Source: a virus
Direction: 5' to 3' (one strand)
Length of the DNA stretch: 57,551 nt
IMG/VR virus record: IMGVR_UViG_3300020198_000019
Coordinates: 1 to 57,551 of that record
Under the pieces are notes generated by a model. The model saw nothing but the letters and a program-made list of their open reading frames with translations, was not told where the DNA came from and did not search any database. The translations under genes and the position numbers were made by a program. This document shows, piece by piece, positions 45,155 through 52,105 of the stretch (its first letter is position 1; every line of letters begins with the position of its first letter).

Positions 45155-46478
45155 GACCGCTTGTATGCTGCAGTGGATCAGTGACTGCGTGATGTTGGGC
45201 CGAGGCTCCCGCTTTCTGGTCGTAGCGCCGAAAGCGGTATGCCACATGGTCTGGCCGCAAGAGATCGCTAAGTGGGCGAACTTTCGGCACCTGACGTACG
45301 CCGTTTGTATGGGTCAGGACCAAAAGCGGCGGCAGCAGCTCAGCCTGCCCACAAACATCTCTATCATAAACCACGACGCGTTAGACTGGCTGGACCGCGT
45401 CACCAAAACCCACGCCCGGCTGCCATGGCACGCCATAATAATAGACGAAAGCACCAACTTTCGGAGCTGGGACAGCCGGCGCACTAAAGCCTTGGCAAAC
45501 CTAGTCAAGAAAATACCCCGGCGCGTGATCCTGACAGGCACACCGTCACCAAAAAACTTGGCTGACCTGTACCCGCAATTGTACATGCTCGACAACGGGG
45601 CGGCACTGGGCCAGACTATCGAGCAGTTCCGGTCGGCCTTTTGTTTCCAGGCGACTGGGCGGGGGTCCAGCTTCCACGTGAGAGACGACCGGAAGCGTCT
45701 GCTGTACTCTCGCATCCAGCCCTTGTGCCTGCGACTGGAGGCTAAGGACTACCTCAGCATGCCAGAGCTGATCACAAACGACGTGCCGGTACACCTCGAC
45801 GGCGGAGCCATGGACGTGTACGACCAGATGGAGCAGGAGATGTTCCTCGAACTAAACAGCGGGGACATTCGAGCAGCGGCCAACGCGAGCGCGCGATACA
45901 ATTTGTGTAAGCAGATTGCGACGGGGTTTGTGTACGACGAAAACAAGCAGGGCCATCCAGTACACGAGCAGGTAACAGACACCGTCGTCAGGATTGTGGC
46001 CGAGCTTGGCGGCAAGCCGGCATTGATTGCGTACCAGTTCACCTACGAACTGGAGATGTTGCGTAAGCGGATCCCGAAACTGCACGTGATACGTGGCGGG
46101 ATGAAGGCGGCAGACGTGCAACGCTTGGTGAAACTGTGGAACGAGGACAAACTGGACCCGCCGTATCTGGCGGTTCATCCGGCGGCACTATCGTTCGGTG
46201 TGAACATGCAGTTAGGATCCGGTCGGGATATCATTTGGAGTGCGCCGACGGATAACCTGATCGATTACCTGCAGTTAAACGCACGTATTCACCGGCAGGG
46301 CGTCGGCAGTTCGGTCAGGGTACACCGCCCCCGTGTAATGGGGACGGTGTGCGACCTGATTTGGGACAGGACCGACGCGAAGGAGGACGTGCAGGAAAGC
46401 CTGCTGAAGATCCTCAAAGAGTACGCAGCAGCCAAGATGCGTCTTTCTTCACTCCCCTCCGTGGTCCGGAAGACGTGA
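45018..46478 (+). CDS. SNF2-type DEAD/DEAH helicase
   Basis: 486 aa. Motif I DPGMGKT (41-47), motif II IIIDEST, motif III LTGTPSPKNL, and motif VI LNARIHRQG are all present; this is the short phage SNF2-like translocase. It probably remodels replication or recombination intermediates together with the VRR nuclease just upstream. The start codon begins a natural-looking N-terminus (MQFLPHPTWIPHEYQK). Last gene of the plus-strand replication block. Confidence 0.9.
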   Translation: MQFLPHPTWIPHEYQKTTINFVHSRTTFSEHSQDGAAVLLDPGMGKTACMLQWISDCVMLGRGSRFLVVAPKAVCHMVWPQEIAKWANFRHLTYAVCMGQDQKRRQQLSLPTNISIINHDALDWLDRVTKTHARLPWHAIIIDESTNFRSWDSRRTKALANLVKKIPRRVILTGTPSPKNLADLYPQLYMLDNGAALGQTIEQFRSAFCFQATGRGSSFHVRDDRKRLLYSRIQPLCLRLEAKDYLSMPELITNDVPVHLDGGAMDVYDQMEQEMFLELNSGDIRAAANASARYNLCKQIATGFVYDENKQGHPVHEQVTDTVVRIVAELGGKPALIAYQFTYELEMLRKRIPKLHVIRGGMKAADVQRLVKLWNEDKLDPPYLAVHPAALSFGVNMQLGSGRDIIWSAPTDNLIDYLQLNARIHRQGVGSSVRVHRPRVMGTVCDLIWDRTDAKEDVQESLLKILKEYAAAKMRLSSLPSVVRKT

Positions 46479-46481
46479 GTA

Positions 46482-46500
46482 CTACGGGCAGTGCTCGTAG
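46482..46500. terminator. Possible weak bidirectional terminator at convergent genes
   Basis: CTACG at 46482-46486 pairs with CGTAG at 46496-46500, with two more pairs inside after a mismatch. It lies in the 60-nt gap between the rightward helicase and the first leftward gene. No clear T-run on either side, so termination is uncertain. Confidence 0.25.
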
Positions 46501-46538
46501 GCCGCCCATAACCAGACCAAAACGTGAACTTGACACGG

Positions 46539-46823
46539 CTACTCCTCCCGCAAAAACTCGTGGATGTTTGGTATCACGCCTATCTCCGGAGTGATCTTGT
46601 GCCACTCCCAATTCTGCTCCTCTGTGTTACCGCCCGGGTTGAGCAGCAGGAAGTTTCCTTCAGGCAAGGGTTTCACGCCGTGTATCGTGTACGCGACACC
46701 GTCTAAGAATATCCCAACGTTTTTACTGCACTTGCGTAACTGACTGCAGATGCTCGCCAGCCGGGTTATTTGGCTCCGAGCTATTTGGCTATAATCTACA
46801 TCATCTTCGTTTGGATCCGACAC
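46539..46823 (-). CDS. Hypothetical protein, 94 aa
   Basis: Starts at GTG with AGGAG upstream that overlaps the end of the preceding gene. The sequence is mixed helix and strand, with Asn/Gly/Trp-rich GNFLLLNPGGNTEEQNWEW. No family recognised. It is last in the leftward array and converges with the helicase gene. Confidence 0.6.
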   Translation of the reverse strand: MSDPNEDDVDYSQIARSQITRLASICSQLRKCSKNVGIFLDGVAYTIHGVKPLPEGNFLLLNPGGNTEEQNWEWHKITPEIGVIPNIHEFLREE

Positions 46824-46824
46824 G

Positions 46825-47286
46825 TCAATCTCCTAAAGCCTGAAACAAAAACTCTTCCGAATCTCCGGCCATCCCACTGTCCGGGAATAACGCCCGCACT
46901 CTGTTCTTGCGGCAGTACGCCATCAGAGCCTGCCGCAGGCCGGGCTGTGCCGGCATCTGCCAGACACGCCCGTCAAGCCATTCCTGTCTCACTGTGATCG
47001 TGGGCTCCGGCTGCTTGTTAGGCGTAGGAGGTCCGCCGTTGAACAGCGTCGGGTATTGCCCCTCTCCGCTTTCCGGCGAGACTGTAGCCTCGTAACAGGC
47101 ACGCCCTAACGACGGATGGACCGGAACTTTCGCTCCTTTAAGTGGCCCCCAAGGCAGCGACTGCACCGACCGCACGTGCCAGACCCGGTTGCGGCGGTTG
47201 AGGATCACCTCCCACACAACGGGCTGCCCGTTAAAGACTCCGTAGGCAAACGGCTGCCAACTGCAGGGGTATGGTTTACGTCTCAC
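46825..47286 (-). CDS. Hypothetical protein, 153 aa
   Basis: The GTG at 47286 is chosen because AAAGGAGG lies six bases upstream; a longer frame would start in the preceding microgene. It is basic and Trp/Pro-rich (RRKPYPCSWQPFAYG, VQSLPWGPLKG). The start overlaps the previous stop (GTGA). Function unknown. Confidence 0.65.
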   Translation of the reverse strand: MRRKPYPCSWQPFAYGVFNGQPVVWEVILNRRNRVWHVRSVQSLPWGPLKGAKVPVHPSLGRACYEATVSPESGEGQYPTLFNGGPPTPNKQPEPTITVRQEWLDGRVWQMPAQPGLRQALMAYCRKNRVRALFPDSGMAGDSEEFLFQALGD

Positions 47287-47390
47287 GAGAAGCCTCCTTT
47301 CCGAGGTGGCGGCGTCGGTGTGACCCACCACAAAAACAAGATAATCACCAGCACTAGCGACATGTCAGCCAAACCTTTTGCGAGTATCAC
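47283..47390 (-). CDS. 35-aa membrane microprotein
   Basis: GTG start with an AAGGTG-type site; alternative ATG at 47363. One membrane helix (LVLVIILFLWWV) is followed by a Pro-rich, basic tail. It is joined by GTGA to the gene after it and lies 12 nt after the one before, so it is clearly within a translated chain. Function unknown. Confidence 0.5.
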   Translation of the reverse strand: MILAKGLADMSLVLVIILFLWWVTPTPPPRKGGFS

Positions 47391-47402
47391 GGCAACACCT
47401 TA

Positions 47403-47588
47403 TCAGCACAAAGTGTCAGAATCACCACCAGAAACAAAGTCAACACGCTCGCCACAATCGCTGTTGCGGCGTGGGTCCAGTCTAGGTTTTGGATAATCCC
47501 CATTTGTCTTTACCTCCCACCTTGTGTAAAAAACAAGAAACATCAACGCAGAAACGCCGGTAACCACCGGCCACACATACTGCCACAT
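47403..47588 (-). CDS. 61-aa membrane protein
   Basis: ATG with GAGG six bases upstream. An N-terminal membrane helix (VWPVVTGVSALMFLVFY, residues 5-21) then a polar, charged C-terminus. Topology resembles small phage membrane effectors. No homologue recognised. Confidence 0.55.
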   Translation of the reverse strand: MWQYVWPVVTGVSALMFLVFYTRWEVKTNGDYPKPRLDPRRNSDCGERVDFVSGGDSDTLC

Positions 47589-47617
47589 GACGCACCTCTG
47601 TGTTTGGTACCAAGCAA

Positions 47618-47752
47618 TCAGTACCCACGCTCAACAAAACCACCGATCTCCGTCGCAATCCGCCGAGCCGTTTCGTAATCACGATACCGATCGTGGAACA
47701 AACCGCCCCGCGAGTAGACCGCCCACGTGTGAAAACCATAAGTGCCGGTCAC
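47618..47752 (-). CDS. 44-aa soluble microprotein
   Basis: GTG start with GGGAGG eight bases upstream, overlapping the stop of the preceding 24-aa frame. The product is rich in Tyr, Arg and Gly (YSRGGLFHDRYRDYETARRI) and has a helix that looks stable. The good site and 4-nt overlap make it a credible gene. Confidence 0.5.
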   Translation of the reverse strand: MTGTYGFHTWAVYSRGGLFHDRYRDYETARRIATEIGGFVERGY

Positions 47753-47823
47753 TGTTCAGCCCTCCCGATGAACCAGCCAACAGTCCATACAAACGCCAAC
47801 AACCACGCACACAAAACTTCCAT
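47749..47823 (-). CDS. 24-aa membrane microprotein
   Basis: ATG follows GGGAG (the site of the repeated junction at 47836-47864). One helix (CAWLLAFVWTVGWFIG) and a short charged end. Its stop overlaps the next GTG. First of a run of five tightly joined frames, three with membrane helices. Confidence 0.45.
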   Translation of the reverse strand: MEVLCAWLLAFVWTVGWFIGRAEQ

Positions 47824-47834
47824 TTGAAACTCCC

Positions 47835-47864
47835 AAAAAAAAACGCCCCGGATTGCTCCGGGGC
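47835..47864 (-). terminator. Junction hairpin A1 (variant)
   Basis: Stem 47845-47851 / 47858-47864 (GCCCCGG with CCGGGGC), followed in the transcript by nine T and then GGGAG. A textbook intrinsic terminator, the most divergent member of family A. Confidence 0.8.
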
Positions 47865-47874
47865 TGCGTTGTTG

Positions 47875-48132
47875 TCACTTGTTGCGGCTGCGGTCGGCGA
47901 ACCACTCGCCACCACGGAGCACGAACCACCGGGGCATCATATCGCGACCGATCACCGCATAGGCGTTTGCCCCGTCGTAGTATCGTGTTTCACCGCCAAC
48001 CGTCCGGCATTCGTATTGACCGAGCAGCATTTGACCCGCTTGCTCACGATCCTTGCGGTCGCGTGCCGCATATTCGTTATCGGCTCGCAGGCTGTCAGCA
48101 TTCGGCAGAACTGTTCCAATCATTCGCGGCAT
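47875..48132 (-). CDS. Hypothetical protein, 85 aa
   Basis: ATG eight bases after GGGAG. Charged N-terminus, then a strand-rich centre (CRTVGGETRYYDGANAYAV) and RWFVLRGGEWFADR. No Cys pair or membrane segment. Unknown family. Confidence 0.65.
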   Translation of the reverse strand: MPRMIGTVLPNADSLRADNEYAARDRKDREQAGQMLLGQYECRTVGGETRYYDGANAYAVIGRDMMPRWFVLRGGEWFADRSRNK

Positions 48133-48139
48133 CGTCTCA

Positions 48140-48183
48140 ACTCCCAGCCTAAAGAAAAATCCCCGCCGCCCTATGCTGCGGGG
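48140..48183 (-). terminator. Junction module A2
   Basis: Hairpin 48161-48183 (CCCCGC / GCGGGG arms), A-rich strand 48151-48159 (T-run in RNA) and the site read as GGGAG at 48142-48146. The following gene's stop TGA sits inside the repeated CACAACACAACAG stretch. Confidence 0.8.
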
Positions 48184-48198
48184 CTGTTGTGTTGTGCC

Positions 48199-48411
48199 TC
48201 AGTCCCGATACACGGCACCGTATTGCTCGTCCTGCCAGATGGTGTACGCAACATTGTCAGCCTCCACGATTTCGCCAGTCAGCATTCCGTCGGCATCGAC
48301 TTCCAAATACCAGCCCGAGCAGCACCATTCCTGCGGGATGTCCTCGACGCTGTTGCCCTGATATTTGACCGCCACAAGTGCCAGTTCTCGCTGCGTAATT
48401 TCCCGTGCCAT
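48199..48411 (-). CDS. Hypothetical protein, 70 aa
   Basis: The ATG at 48411 follows GGGAG; a longer frame exists only by reading back through hairpin A3, so I reject it. Acidic, with EWCCSGWYLEVDADGML and AYTIWQDEQYGAVY suggesting a small beta fold. The Cys pair may matter. Unknown. Confidence 0.65.
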   Translation of the reverse strand: MAREITQRELALVAVKYQGNSVEDIPQEWCCSGWYLEVDADGMLTGEIVEADNVAYTIWQDEQYGAVYRD

Positions 48412-48419
48412 TGCCCTAA

Positions 48420-48462
48420 CTCCCAGCCTAAAGAAAAATCCCCGCCGCCCTATGCTGCGGGG
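48420..48462 (-). terminator. Junction module A3
   Basis: Hairpin 48440-48462, identical in sequence to A2, with the same T-run and GGGAG (48421-48425 on this strand). Flanked upstream by CACACACACACAACAG. Confidence 0.8.
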
Positions 48463-48478
48463 CTGTTGTGTGTGTGTG

Positions 48479-48730
48479 TCAGTCCAGTTTGTGCGTGAAT
48501 CCGTGAAAATGCCGCCTCGCACACGCACGGCCAACCGGGAAAAATCCCATATACCCGGGATCGCTTTCGTCGGTGTTCAGCCCTGGGGCAGCCACCTGTC
48601 TGCCGCCGTCAATCACCTCGACGAACAGCGGCTCGCTCGTCAGCTTGCGACCACAGCACGCACAGTGTTCCGTGCTGCCTTGCGTGCTGTGGTCTGCCCA
48701 CTTCATCGGAATCATCGCTGCTGTGCTCAT
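48479..48730 (-). CDS. Zinc-ribbon-like hypothetical protein, 83 aa
   Basis: HCACCGRKL near residues 22-30 and a later GRACARRH look like two halves of a zinc site. FVEVIDGGRQVAAPG lies between. Small zinc-ribbon proteins of this form are frequent in phage early regions; target unknown. The ATG follows GGGAG by eight bases. Confidence 0.65.
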   Translation of the reverse strand: MSTAAMIPMKWADHSTQGSTEHCACCGRKLTSEPLFVEVIDGGRQVAAPGLNTDESDPGYMGFFPVGRACARRHFHGFTHKLD

Positions 48731-48737
48731 CGTCGTA

Positions 48738-48782
48738 ACTCCCAGTCAGAAGTAAAATGCCCGCCAGCACTGTGCTGCGGGG
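48738..48782 (-). terminator. Junction module A4
   Basis: Hairpin 48760-48782 (GCCCGC..GCAC/GTGC..GCGGGG type), A-tract in 48751-48758 interrupted by T and G, GGGAG at 48739-48743. Confidence 0.75.
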
Positions 48783-48797
48783 CTGTTGTGTTGTGTC

Positions 48798-49040
48798 TCA
48801 GTCTACGATCCGCCGGATTGATCGTCCGTGGAATGTGCCCTTGCGGATACGGTCAGACCAGCCACGACCCTCGCCCCAGTAGTGTGCCCTGTCCAGCAGC
48901 ACTACTGCCTGCCCTCGGGCGTTGTCGCTGAATCCAATCACTCGACCAATCACCAGCATCTCAGTCGCACCGTGATTGTATCGCGCCAGAATGTCGCCGA
49001 CTCGCACGCCGTTCCACTGAATCCGATTTGATACCTGCAT
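48798..49040 (-). CDS. Hypothetical protein, 80 aa, SH3/Tudor-like
   Basis: A short beta-rich protein. WNGVRVGDILARYNHG, then VIGRVIGFSDNARGQAVVLL resembles five-strand barrels of the SH3/KOW kind. The rest is basic with aromatic residues (HYWGEGRGWSDRI). Possible nucleic-acid or protein binding. The ATG follows GGGAGTTGGGCAA. Confidence 0.6.
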   Translation of the reverse strand: MQVSNRIQWNGVRVGDILARYNHGATEMLVIGRVIGFSDNARGQAVVLLDRAHYWGEGRGWSDRIRKGTFHGRSIRRIVD

Positions 49041-49047
49041 TTGCCCA

Positions 49048-49093
49048 ACTCCCAGTCAGAAGAAAAATGCCCCGCCGCACTGTGCAGCGGGGC
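49048..49093 (-). terminator. Junction module A5
   Basis: Hairpin 49069-49093: GCCCCGC, an A/G mismatch flanking a GCAC/GTGC inner stem, and GCGGGGC, then AGAAGAAAAAT (T-run in RNA) and GGGAG. Confidence 0.8.
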
Positions 49094-49103
49094 GGTGTGT
49101 GTG

Positions 49104-49367
49104 TCAGCCGCCGTACTCGACAACACTCAGGCGGAATGACTCGCCGCTGTCAGTCTTGCCCCACACATCATAGGTGCATTCGCCGTCTGCGTCCTCGACA
49201 CTGGCGTTTGCGGCGTAGTCAATTTCATCGACGCCAGTCAGTGCGTCTTCCAGCCATTCCAGATTGTCTCTCACATCGACCCGAACGCGAACCGTTACAG
49301 TGCGGTCTTTGCTAATGCTAGTTGCAATTGCGGCTTCGATCTTCATCGCTCGGGTAACAGTCGTCAT
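49104..49367 (-). CDS. Hypothetical protein, 87 aa
   Basis: The ATG at 49367 follows GGGAG; a TTG 15 nt upstream lies in the junction itself. Alternating strands and acidic loops (TVTVRVRVDVRDN, ASVEDADGECTYDVWG). Probably a small beta domain. Unknown family. Confidence 0.6.
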   Translation of the reverse strand: MTTVTRAMKIEAAIATSISKDRTVTVRVRVDVRDNLEWLEDALTGVDEIDYAANASVEDADGECTYDVWGKTDSGESFRLSVVEYGG

Positions 49368-49374
49368 CGTCTGA

Positions 49375-49421
49375 ACTCCCAAAAACTAAATGGATACGCC
49401 CCGCCGCACTGTGCAGCGGGG
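49375..49421 (-). terminator. Junction module A6 (degraded T-run)
   Basis: Hairpin 49399-49421 is intact (CCCCGC..GCAC/GTGC..GCGGGG), but the stretch after it reads GTATCCATTTAG before TTTTT, so the T-run no longer follows the stem directly. GGGAG is retained. Useful evidence that the ribosome-binding site is under more constraint than termination. Confidence 0.7.
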
Positions 49422-49459
49422 TGGTGTGTTGTTGTTTTGCTTCATTCCGCTTCAGCGTC

Positions 49460-49678
49460 TTAGCTCTTCTTCAGCAGCACGTAATCGATGTACTTGAACT
49501 GACATTCCGCAAGCTGATCGGACAATTGCCACATGATTTCTGTCGCATCAAAATCCGCTTCTTTTTGTGCTGCGTGCCCTGCCTTGCGAAGCAGCTTCCA
49601 TGTGTCCAGCATATGCGCCATCGCCACTTGCTGCAGTGCAGCACTGTCCTGTTGTTTTTGTGATTTACGTTTTGCCAT
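49460..49678 (-). CDS. Hypothetical helical protein, 72 aa
   Basis: Lys/Gln/Ala-rich, predicted all-helix (QQDSAALQQVAMAHMLDTWK ... YIDYVLLKKS). No membrane span. Could be a small coiled-coil interaction partner. The ATG follows the GGGAGTTGGGCAA site. Confidence 0.65.
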   Translation of the reverse strand: MAKRKSQKQQDSAALQQVAMAHMLDTWKLLRKAGHAAQKEADFDATEIMWQLSDQLAECQFKYIDYVLLKKS

Positions 49679-49684
49679 TTGCCC

Positions 49685-49728
49685 AACTCCCAGTCAGAAG
49701 AAAGCCCCGCCGCACCATGCGACGGGGG
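49685..49728 (-). terminator. Junction module A7
   Basis: Hairpin 49705-49727 with a shortened T-run (AAAG on the plus strand before it) and GGGAG at 49687-49691. The inner stem is changed (CACCATG), the outer CCCCG/CGGGG kept. Confidence 0.7.
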
Positions 49729-49740
49729 AACACGTCCATC

Positions 49741-49983
49741 TCACCGTGACTGTCGGTCAATCGACTGCCAATGAGCCAGCGTGTCGGCGTCCAAATCAAA
49801 CGACTCACCGACCTCAGAGTGCCAGCCATTGGTGTTGACCCTGCGCCCACGCAATCCATCAGCCGTCTGGCGTGCCTGCAGGTGGCAAACGCCACCGTGC
49901 GCGGCTCTATTTTCGTCTCGGCTCACGGAGCCGGTATACCCCACAGTTGCCACTGTGGTCCATGTTCGAGTGATCCTACTCAT
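49741..49983 (-). CDS. Hypothetical protein, 80 aa
   Basis: The ATG at 49983 lies nine bases after GGGAG; the longer frame upstream crosses hairpin A8. TWTTVATVGYTGSVSRDENR, then GGVCHLQARQ suggests a strand-rich start and a basic middle. Unknown. Confidence 0.6.
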   Translation of the reverse strand: MSRITRTWTTVATVGYTGSVSRDENRAAHGGVCHLQARQTADGLRGRRVNTNGWHSEVGESFDLDADTLAHWQSIDRQSR

Positions 49984-49991
49984 CGTCTGCA

Positions 49992-50035
49992 ACTCCCAGT
50001 CAGAAGAAAAATCCCCGCCAGCACTGTGCAGCGGG
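49992..50035 (-). terminator. Junction module A8
   Basis: Hairpin 50013-50035, T-run from AGAAGAAAAAT, GGGAG at 49994-49998. Preceded in the RNA by TGACACACACAACAG. Confidence 0.8.
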
Positions 50036-50050
50036 CTGTTGTGTGTGTCA

Positions 50051-50227
50051 TCACCACGCCGCCTGAATGTCCGCGTGTGCCACGGTGATAATGCGGCCAC
50101 TCCCTGTCAGCAGCCGCACAGCCGTTCGTCCTACCGCCACGATCCGCAGTGTTTTGCCGTCCACAGTTGCCCAGCGGCTTGTGTTTTTGCAGTCGCCAGC
50201 GATGTTCTTGAGTTCGTTAGTGTTCAT
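50051..50227 (-). CDS. Hypothetical protein, 58 aa
   Basis: The ATG at 50227 is chosen (nine bases after GGGAG), though an ATG at 50233 is also possible. DGKTLRIVAVGRTAVRLLTG and RIITVAHADIQAAW form short strands and a helix, as in small barrel proteins. Unknown. Confidence 0.6.
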   Translation of the reverse strand: MNTNELKNIAGDCKNTSRWATVDGKTLRIVAVGRTAVRLLTGSGRIITVAHADIQAAW

Positions 50228-50234
50228 CTTCATC

Positions 50235-50277
50235 AACTCCCAGTCAGAAAAGAACCCCGCCGCACTGTGCTGCGGGG
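50235..50277 (-). terminator. Junction module A9
   Basis: Hairpin 50255-50277, an A-rich stretch AGAAAAGAA and GGGAG, nearly identical over 50 bases to A10. Confidence 0.8.
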
Positions 50278-50313
50278 CTGTTGTGTTTCACTCGTCCGCC
50301 TGCATGATCTTAA

Positions 50314-50625
50314 TTAACAGACCTCCGCTGCGAGGTCGTCGATGGCCGCGTCGACCCATTGCGGAAAATCAGTAACGACCATTTCCCGCATCTTCGACTC
50401 ACCAATCGCACACGCTGCCATCTTCAGGCTGTCTTCCTCGTCCTCGCCGTCATACCGGTGGCGGTGTGCGGCCAGTTCCGCTTCGGCCTCAGTCCGCGCC
50501 ACGCGCACCGTGTAACCACCGAAAAAACCGCGATCTTCTTTTGGCAGTTTACTGTCGCCACCGCTCATGTGCTCAAAACCAATCTGAAAGGTGTGTGCGT
50601 CTGCTTTGCGTGTTTCAAGTTTCAT
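50314..50625 (-). CDS. Hypothetical protein, 103 aa
   Basis: The ATG at 50625 lies nine bases after GGGAG. A strand, an acidic-helical centre (EAEAELAAHRHRYDGEDEED) and a helical end (FPQWVDAAIDDLAAEVC). GYTVRVARTEAEAE suggests an alpha-beta fold. No family recognised. Confidence 0.65.
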   Translation of the reverse strand: MKLETRKADAHTFQIGFEHMSGGDSKLPKEDRGFFGGYTVRVARTEAEAELAAHRHRYDGEDEEDSLKMAACAIGESKMREMVVTDFPQWVDAAIDDLAAEVC

Positions 50626-50632
50626 GTTCATC

Positions 50633-50675
50633 AACTCCCAGTCAGAAAAGAACCCCGCCGCACTGTGCTGCGGGG
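50633..50675 (-). terminator. Junction module A10
   Basis: Hairpin 50653-50675 with the same flanks as A9. Confidence 0.8.
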
Positions 50676-50690
50676 CTGTTGTGTGTGTCA

Positions 50691-50912
50691 TCACTCCGGC
50701 GGATGCTCGTAGCCGAGTGTTTCGACGTAGTATCGTTCGCCATCCTCAACATCAAACAATCCAACGCCAATTGTGATCTTGTCTTCCTTGGCGATTCGTT
50801 CCGCAGCACCCCAGGCGAGGGTTTCACTGCTGTATCCGCTGTCGTCGCCTACGCGACATTCTCCGCCGTCAGTGTCGAGTTCCCACAGGAAATAGCGCCG
50901 TGTCATCGTCAT
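50691..50912 (-). CDS. Hypothetical protein, 73 aa
   Basis: ATG after GGGGTTGAGCA, a diverged site. Acidic, with RRYFLWELDTDGGECRVG and VGLFDVEDGERYYVETLG. Looks like a compact beta protein. Unknown. Confidence 0.6.
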   Translation of the reverse strand: MTMTRRYFLWELDTDGGECRVGDDSGYSSETLAWGAAERIAKEDKITIGVGLFDVEDGERYYVETLGYEHPPE

Positions 50913-50919
50913 TGCTCAA

Positions 50920-50967
50920 CCCCAGTTGTGTTCCGCTAAAAAATCCCCGCCGCACTGTGCAGCGGGG
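50920..50967 (-). terminator. Junction module A11
   Basis: Hairpin 50945-50967 with TTTTTTAGC and then a changed spacer before the GGGG-type site (GGGAG lost). Shows decay of the 3' half of the module. Confidence 0.7.
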
Positions 50968-50975
50968 CTGTTGTT

Positions 50976-51203
50976 CTACCTGTCGTAATTGATACTGCTC
51001 CGGTCAACCTGCCAGATATCTGCTGTAATCAGCCGGACTGCAACAGGTTGAGTGGACATAGGCAGACGCACCGTACCTGTTGTCTCGCTCGTCATCGTCA
51101 CAGTGCGTCTATAGCTGGCTTGGTGCCATGGATCTCGACCACCACAGCCACATCCACACGGCACCAGTCTGTACCATACGATTTGATTCGCCAACTTTGC
51201 CAT
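50976..51203 (-). CDS. Hypothetical protein, 75 aa, Cys-rich loop
   Basis: The ATG at 51203 follows GGGGGTTGATGAAG. CGCGCGGRDPWH (Cys three times in five positions) could bind metal. Followed by a strand-rich end (VAVRLITADIWQVD). Unknown. Confidence 0.6.
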   Translation of the reverse strand: MAKLANQIVWYRLVPCGCGCGGRDPWHQASYRRTVTMTSETTGTVRLPMSTQPVAVRLITADIWQVDRSSINYDR

Positions 51204-51210
51204 CTTCATC

Positions 51211-51255
51211 AACCCCCGTCAAAAGAAAATAAAACCCGCTGCCCATTGCAGCGGG
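51211..51255 (-). terminator. Junction module A12
   Basis: Perfect 8-bp stem CCCGCTGC / GCAGCGGG (51235-51242, 51248-51255), then a T-rich stretch and GGGGG. The last copy of family A toward the right. Confidence 0.8.
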
Positions 51256-51269
51256 GTGTGGCGTCAGCC

Positions 51270-51458
51270 TCAGACTGCCTTACGAATGCGTCGCAGTGCT
51301 GACTGGCTCAGGCTGTGCATTGTGGTGTAGTGACCGGCTGCCGCATCGTACACCCGGACGGTGCCGTCTGCACTGATTGACACGCGATTCAGTCGGACGC
51401 CTTCGCCGCTGAAAGCCTTGCATCGGATAACGCGGATGGTTGTGTTTGCTGTGCTCAT
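51270..51458 (-). CDS. Hypothetical protein, 62 aa
   Basis: Starts at ATG overlapping the stop of the preceding gene (ATGA), with GGAG upstream, so it is coupled and lacks its own hairpin. Strand-rich and basic (VSISADGTVRVYDAAAGHYT). Unknown. Confidence 0.6.
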   Translation of the reverse strand: MSTANTTIRVIRCKAFSGEGVRLNRVSISADGTVRVYDAAAGHYTTMHSLSQSALRRIRKAV

Positions 51459-52057
51459 CGGGCCCAACTCCACAAAGTAGAATCCTGCGACACATTAACA
51501 GACATCGGTATAAAGCGTACCCCGCAGTACCGCACAAACTTGTGCATCAGAGCCCGGCAGACCGAGTACTCGAAAGTGTTCAGCTCAATAGGCGGGATGC
51601 TCTCAGCCAGCATCAAGTTGGAGAAGTTCATAGGGGGTATTGTCGCACCGCCAGAAGTTCTCAGGTACGTTGCGTACGCAATCAACCAATTCATGGCGGC
51701 GGAAGCGAGAAACATCATCGCCTCCCGCTCCCGTTCCATCTCCTTCTTCTCGTCCTCGCTCAGTTTATTACCGGCCTGGGGCAAAAACAGATCGGGTTTA
51801 CATGCGTCCGTTACCCACAGCTTTTCAGGACGCCCGTTCTTACGGGTAGACAGGACCTCAAACCAAACGTTAAACCACGTCTGATCTCCTATCAGTTCCC
51901 CGGTCGCGGCATCCTCGGAAGTGTCGTGGTCAGCAACCTGCTCGACGATCAGCGTCCGGATCATACGGGGCCGGAGGCCTTGTGTCCGGGTGTAAAGCAG
52001 ATTCAACTTGCCGGCAAGAGCGGCGTCTACGGGAACCTCAAGAGTAACACGAGCCAT
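51455..52057 (-). CDS. Hypothetical protein, 200 aa
   Basis: ATG at 52057, GGAAAATATC before it. N-terminus strand-like (RVTLEVPVDAALAGKLN), middle helical with an acidic/basic run (LSEDEKKEMEREREAMMFLA), C-terminus aromatic. One of the longer proteins of the array; no family recognised. Codes jointly with the 62-aa gene after it. Confidence 0.65.
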   Translation of the reverse strand: MARVTLEVPVDAALAGKLNLLYTRTQGLRPRMIRTLIVEQVADHDTSEDAATGELIGDQTWFNVWFEVLSTRKNGRPEKLWVTDACKPDLFLPQAGNKLSEDEKKEMEREREAMMFLASAAMNWLIAYATYLRTSGGATIPPMNFSNLMLAESIPPIELNTFEYSVCRALMHKFVRYCGVRFIPMSVNVSQDSTLWSWAR

Positions 52058-52069
52058 GATATTTTCCAA

Positions 52070-52105
52070 AGGAAAAACCTCAAAGAGGCGGGGGCTTTCG
52101 CCCCC
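52070..52105 (-). terminator. Double hairpin terminator
   Basis: In the leftward transcript: GGGGGC-GAAA-GCCCCC (52090-52105, a GNRA-type loop) then CCTC-TTT-GAGG followed by five T. It differs from families A and B, and separates the 259-aa gene from the 200-aa gene. Confidence 0.7.

Noticed and set aside
47482-47739. 85-codon minus frame overlapping the micro-genes
   Set aside because: It conflicts with two frames that have good ribosome-binding sites and GTGA overlaps, and its own start has none.
47587-48498. 303-codon plus-strand frame across the junctions
   Set aside because: Its translation consists of repeated SQPKEKSPPPYAAG-type phrases that are simply the reverse complement of the junction repeats; the minus-strand genes have proper sites.
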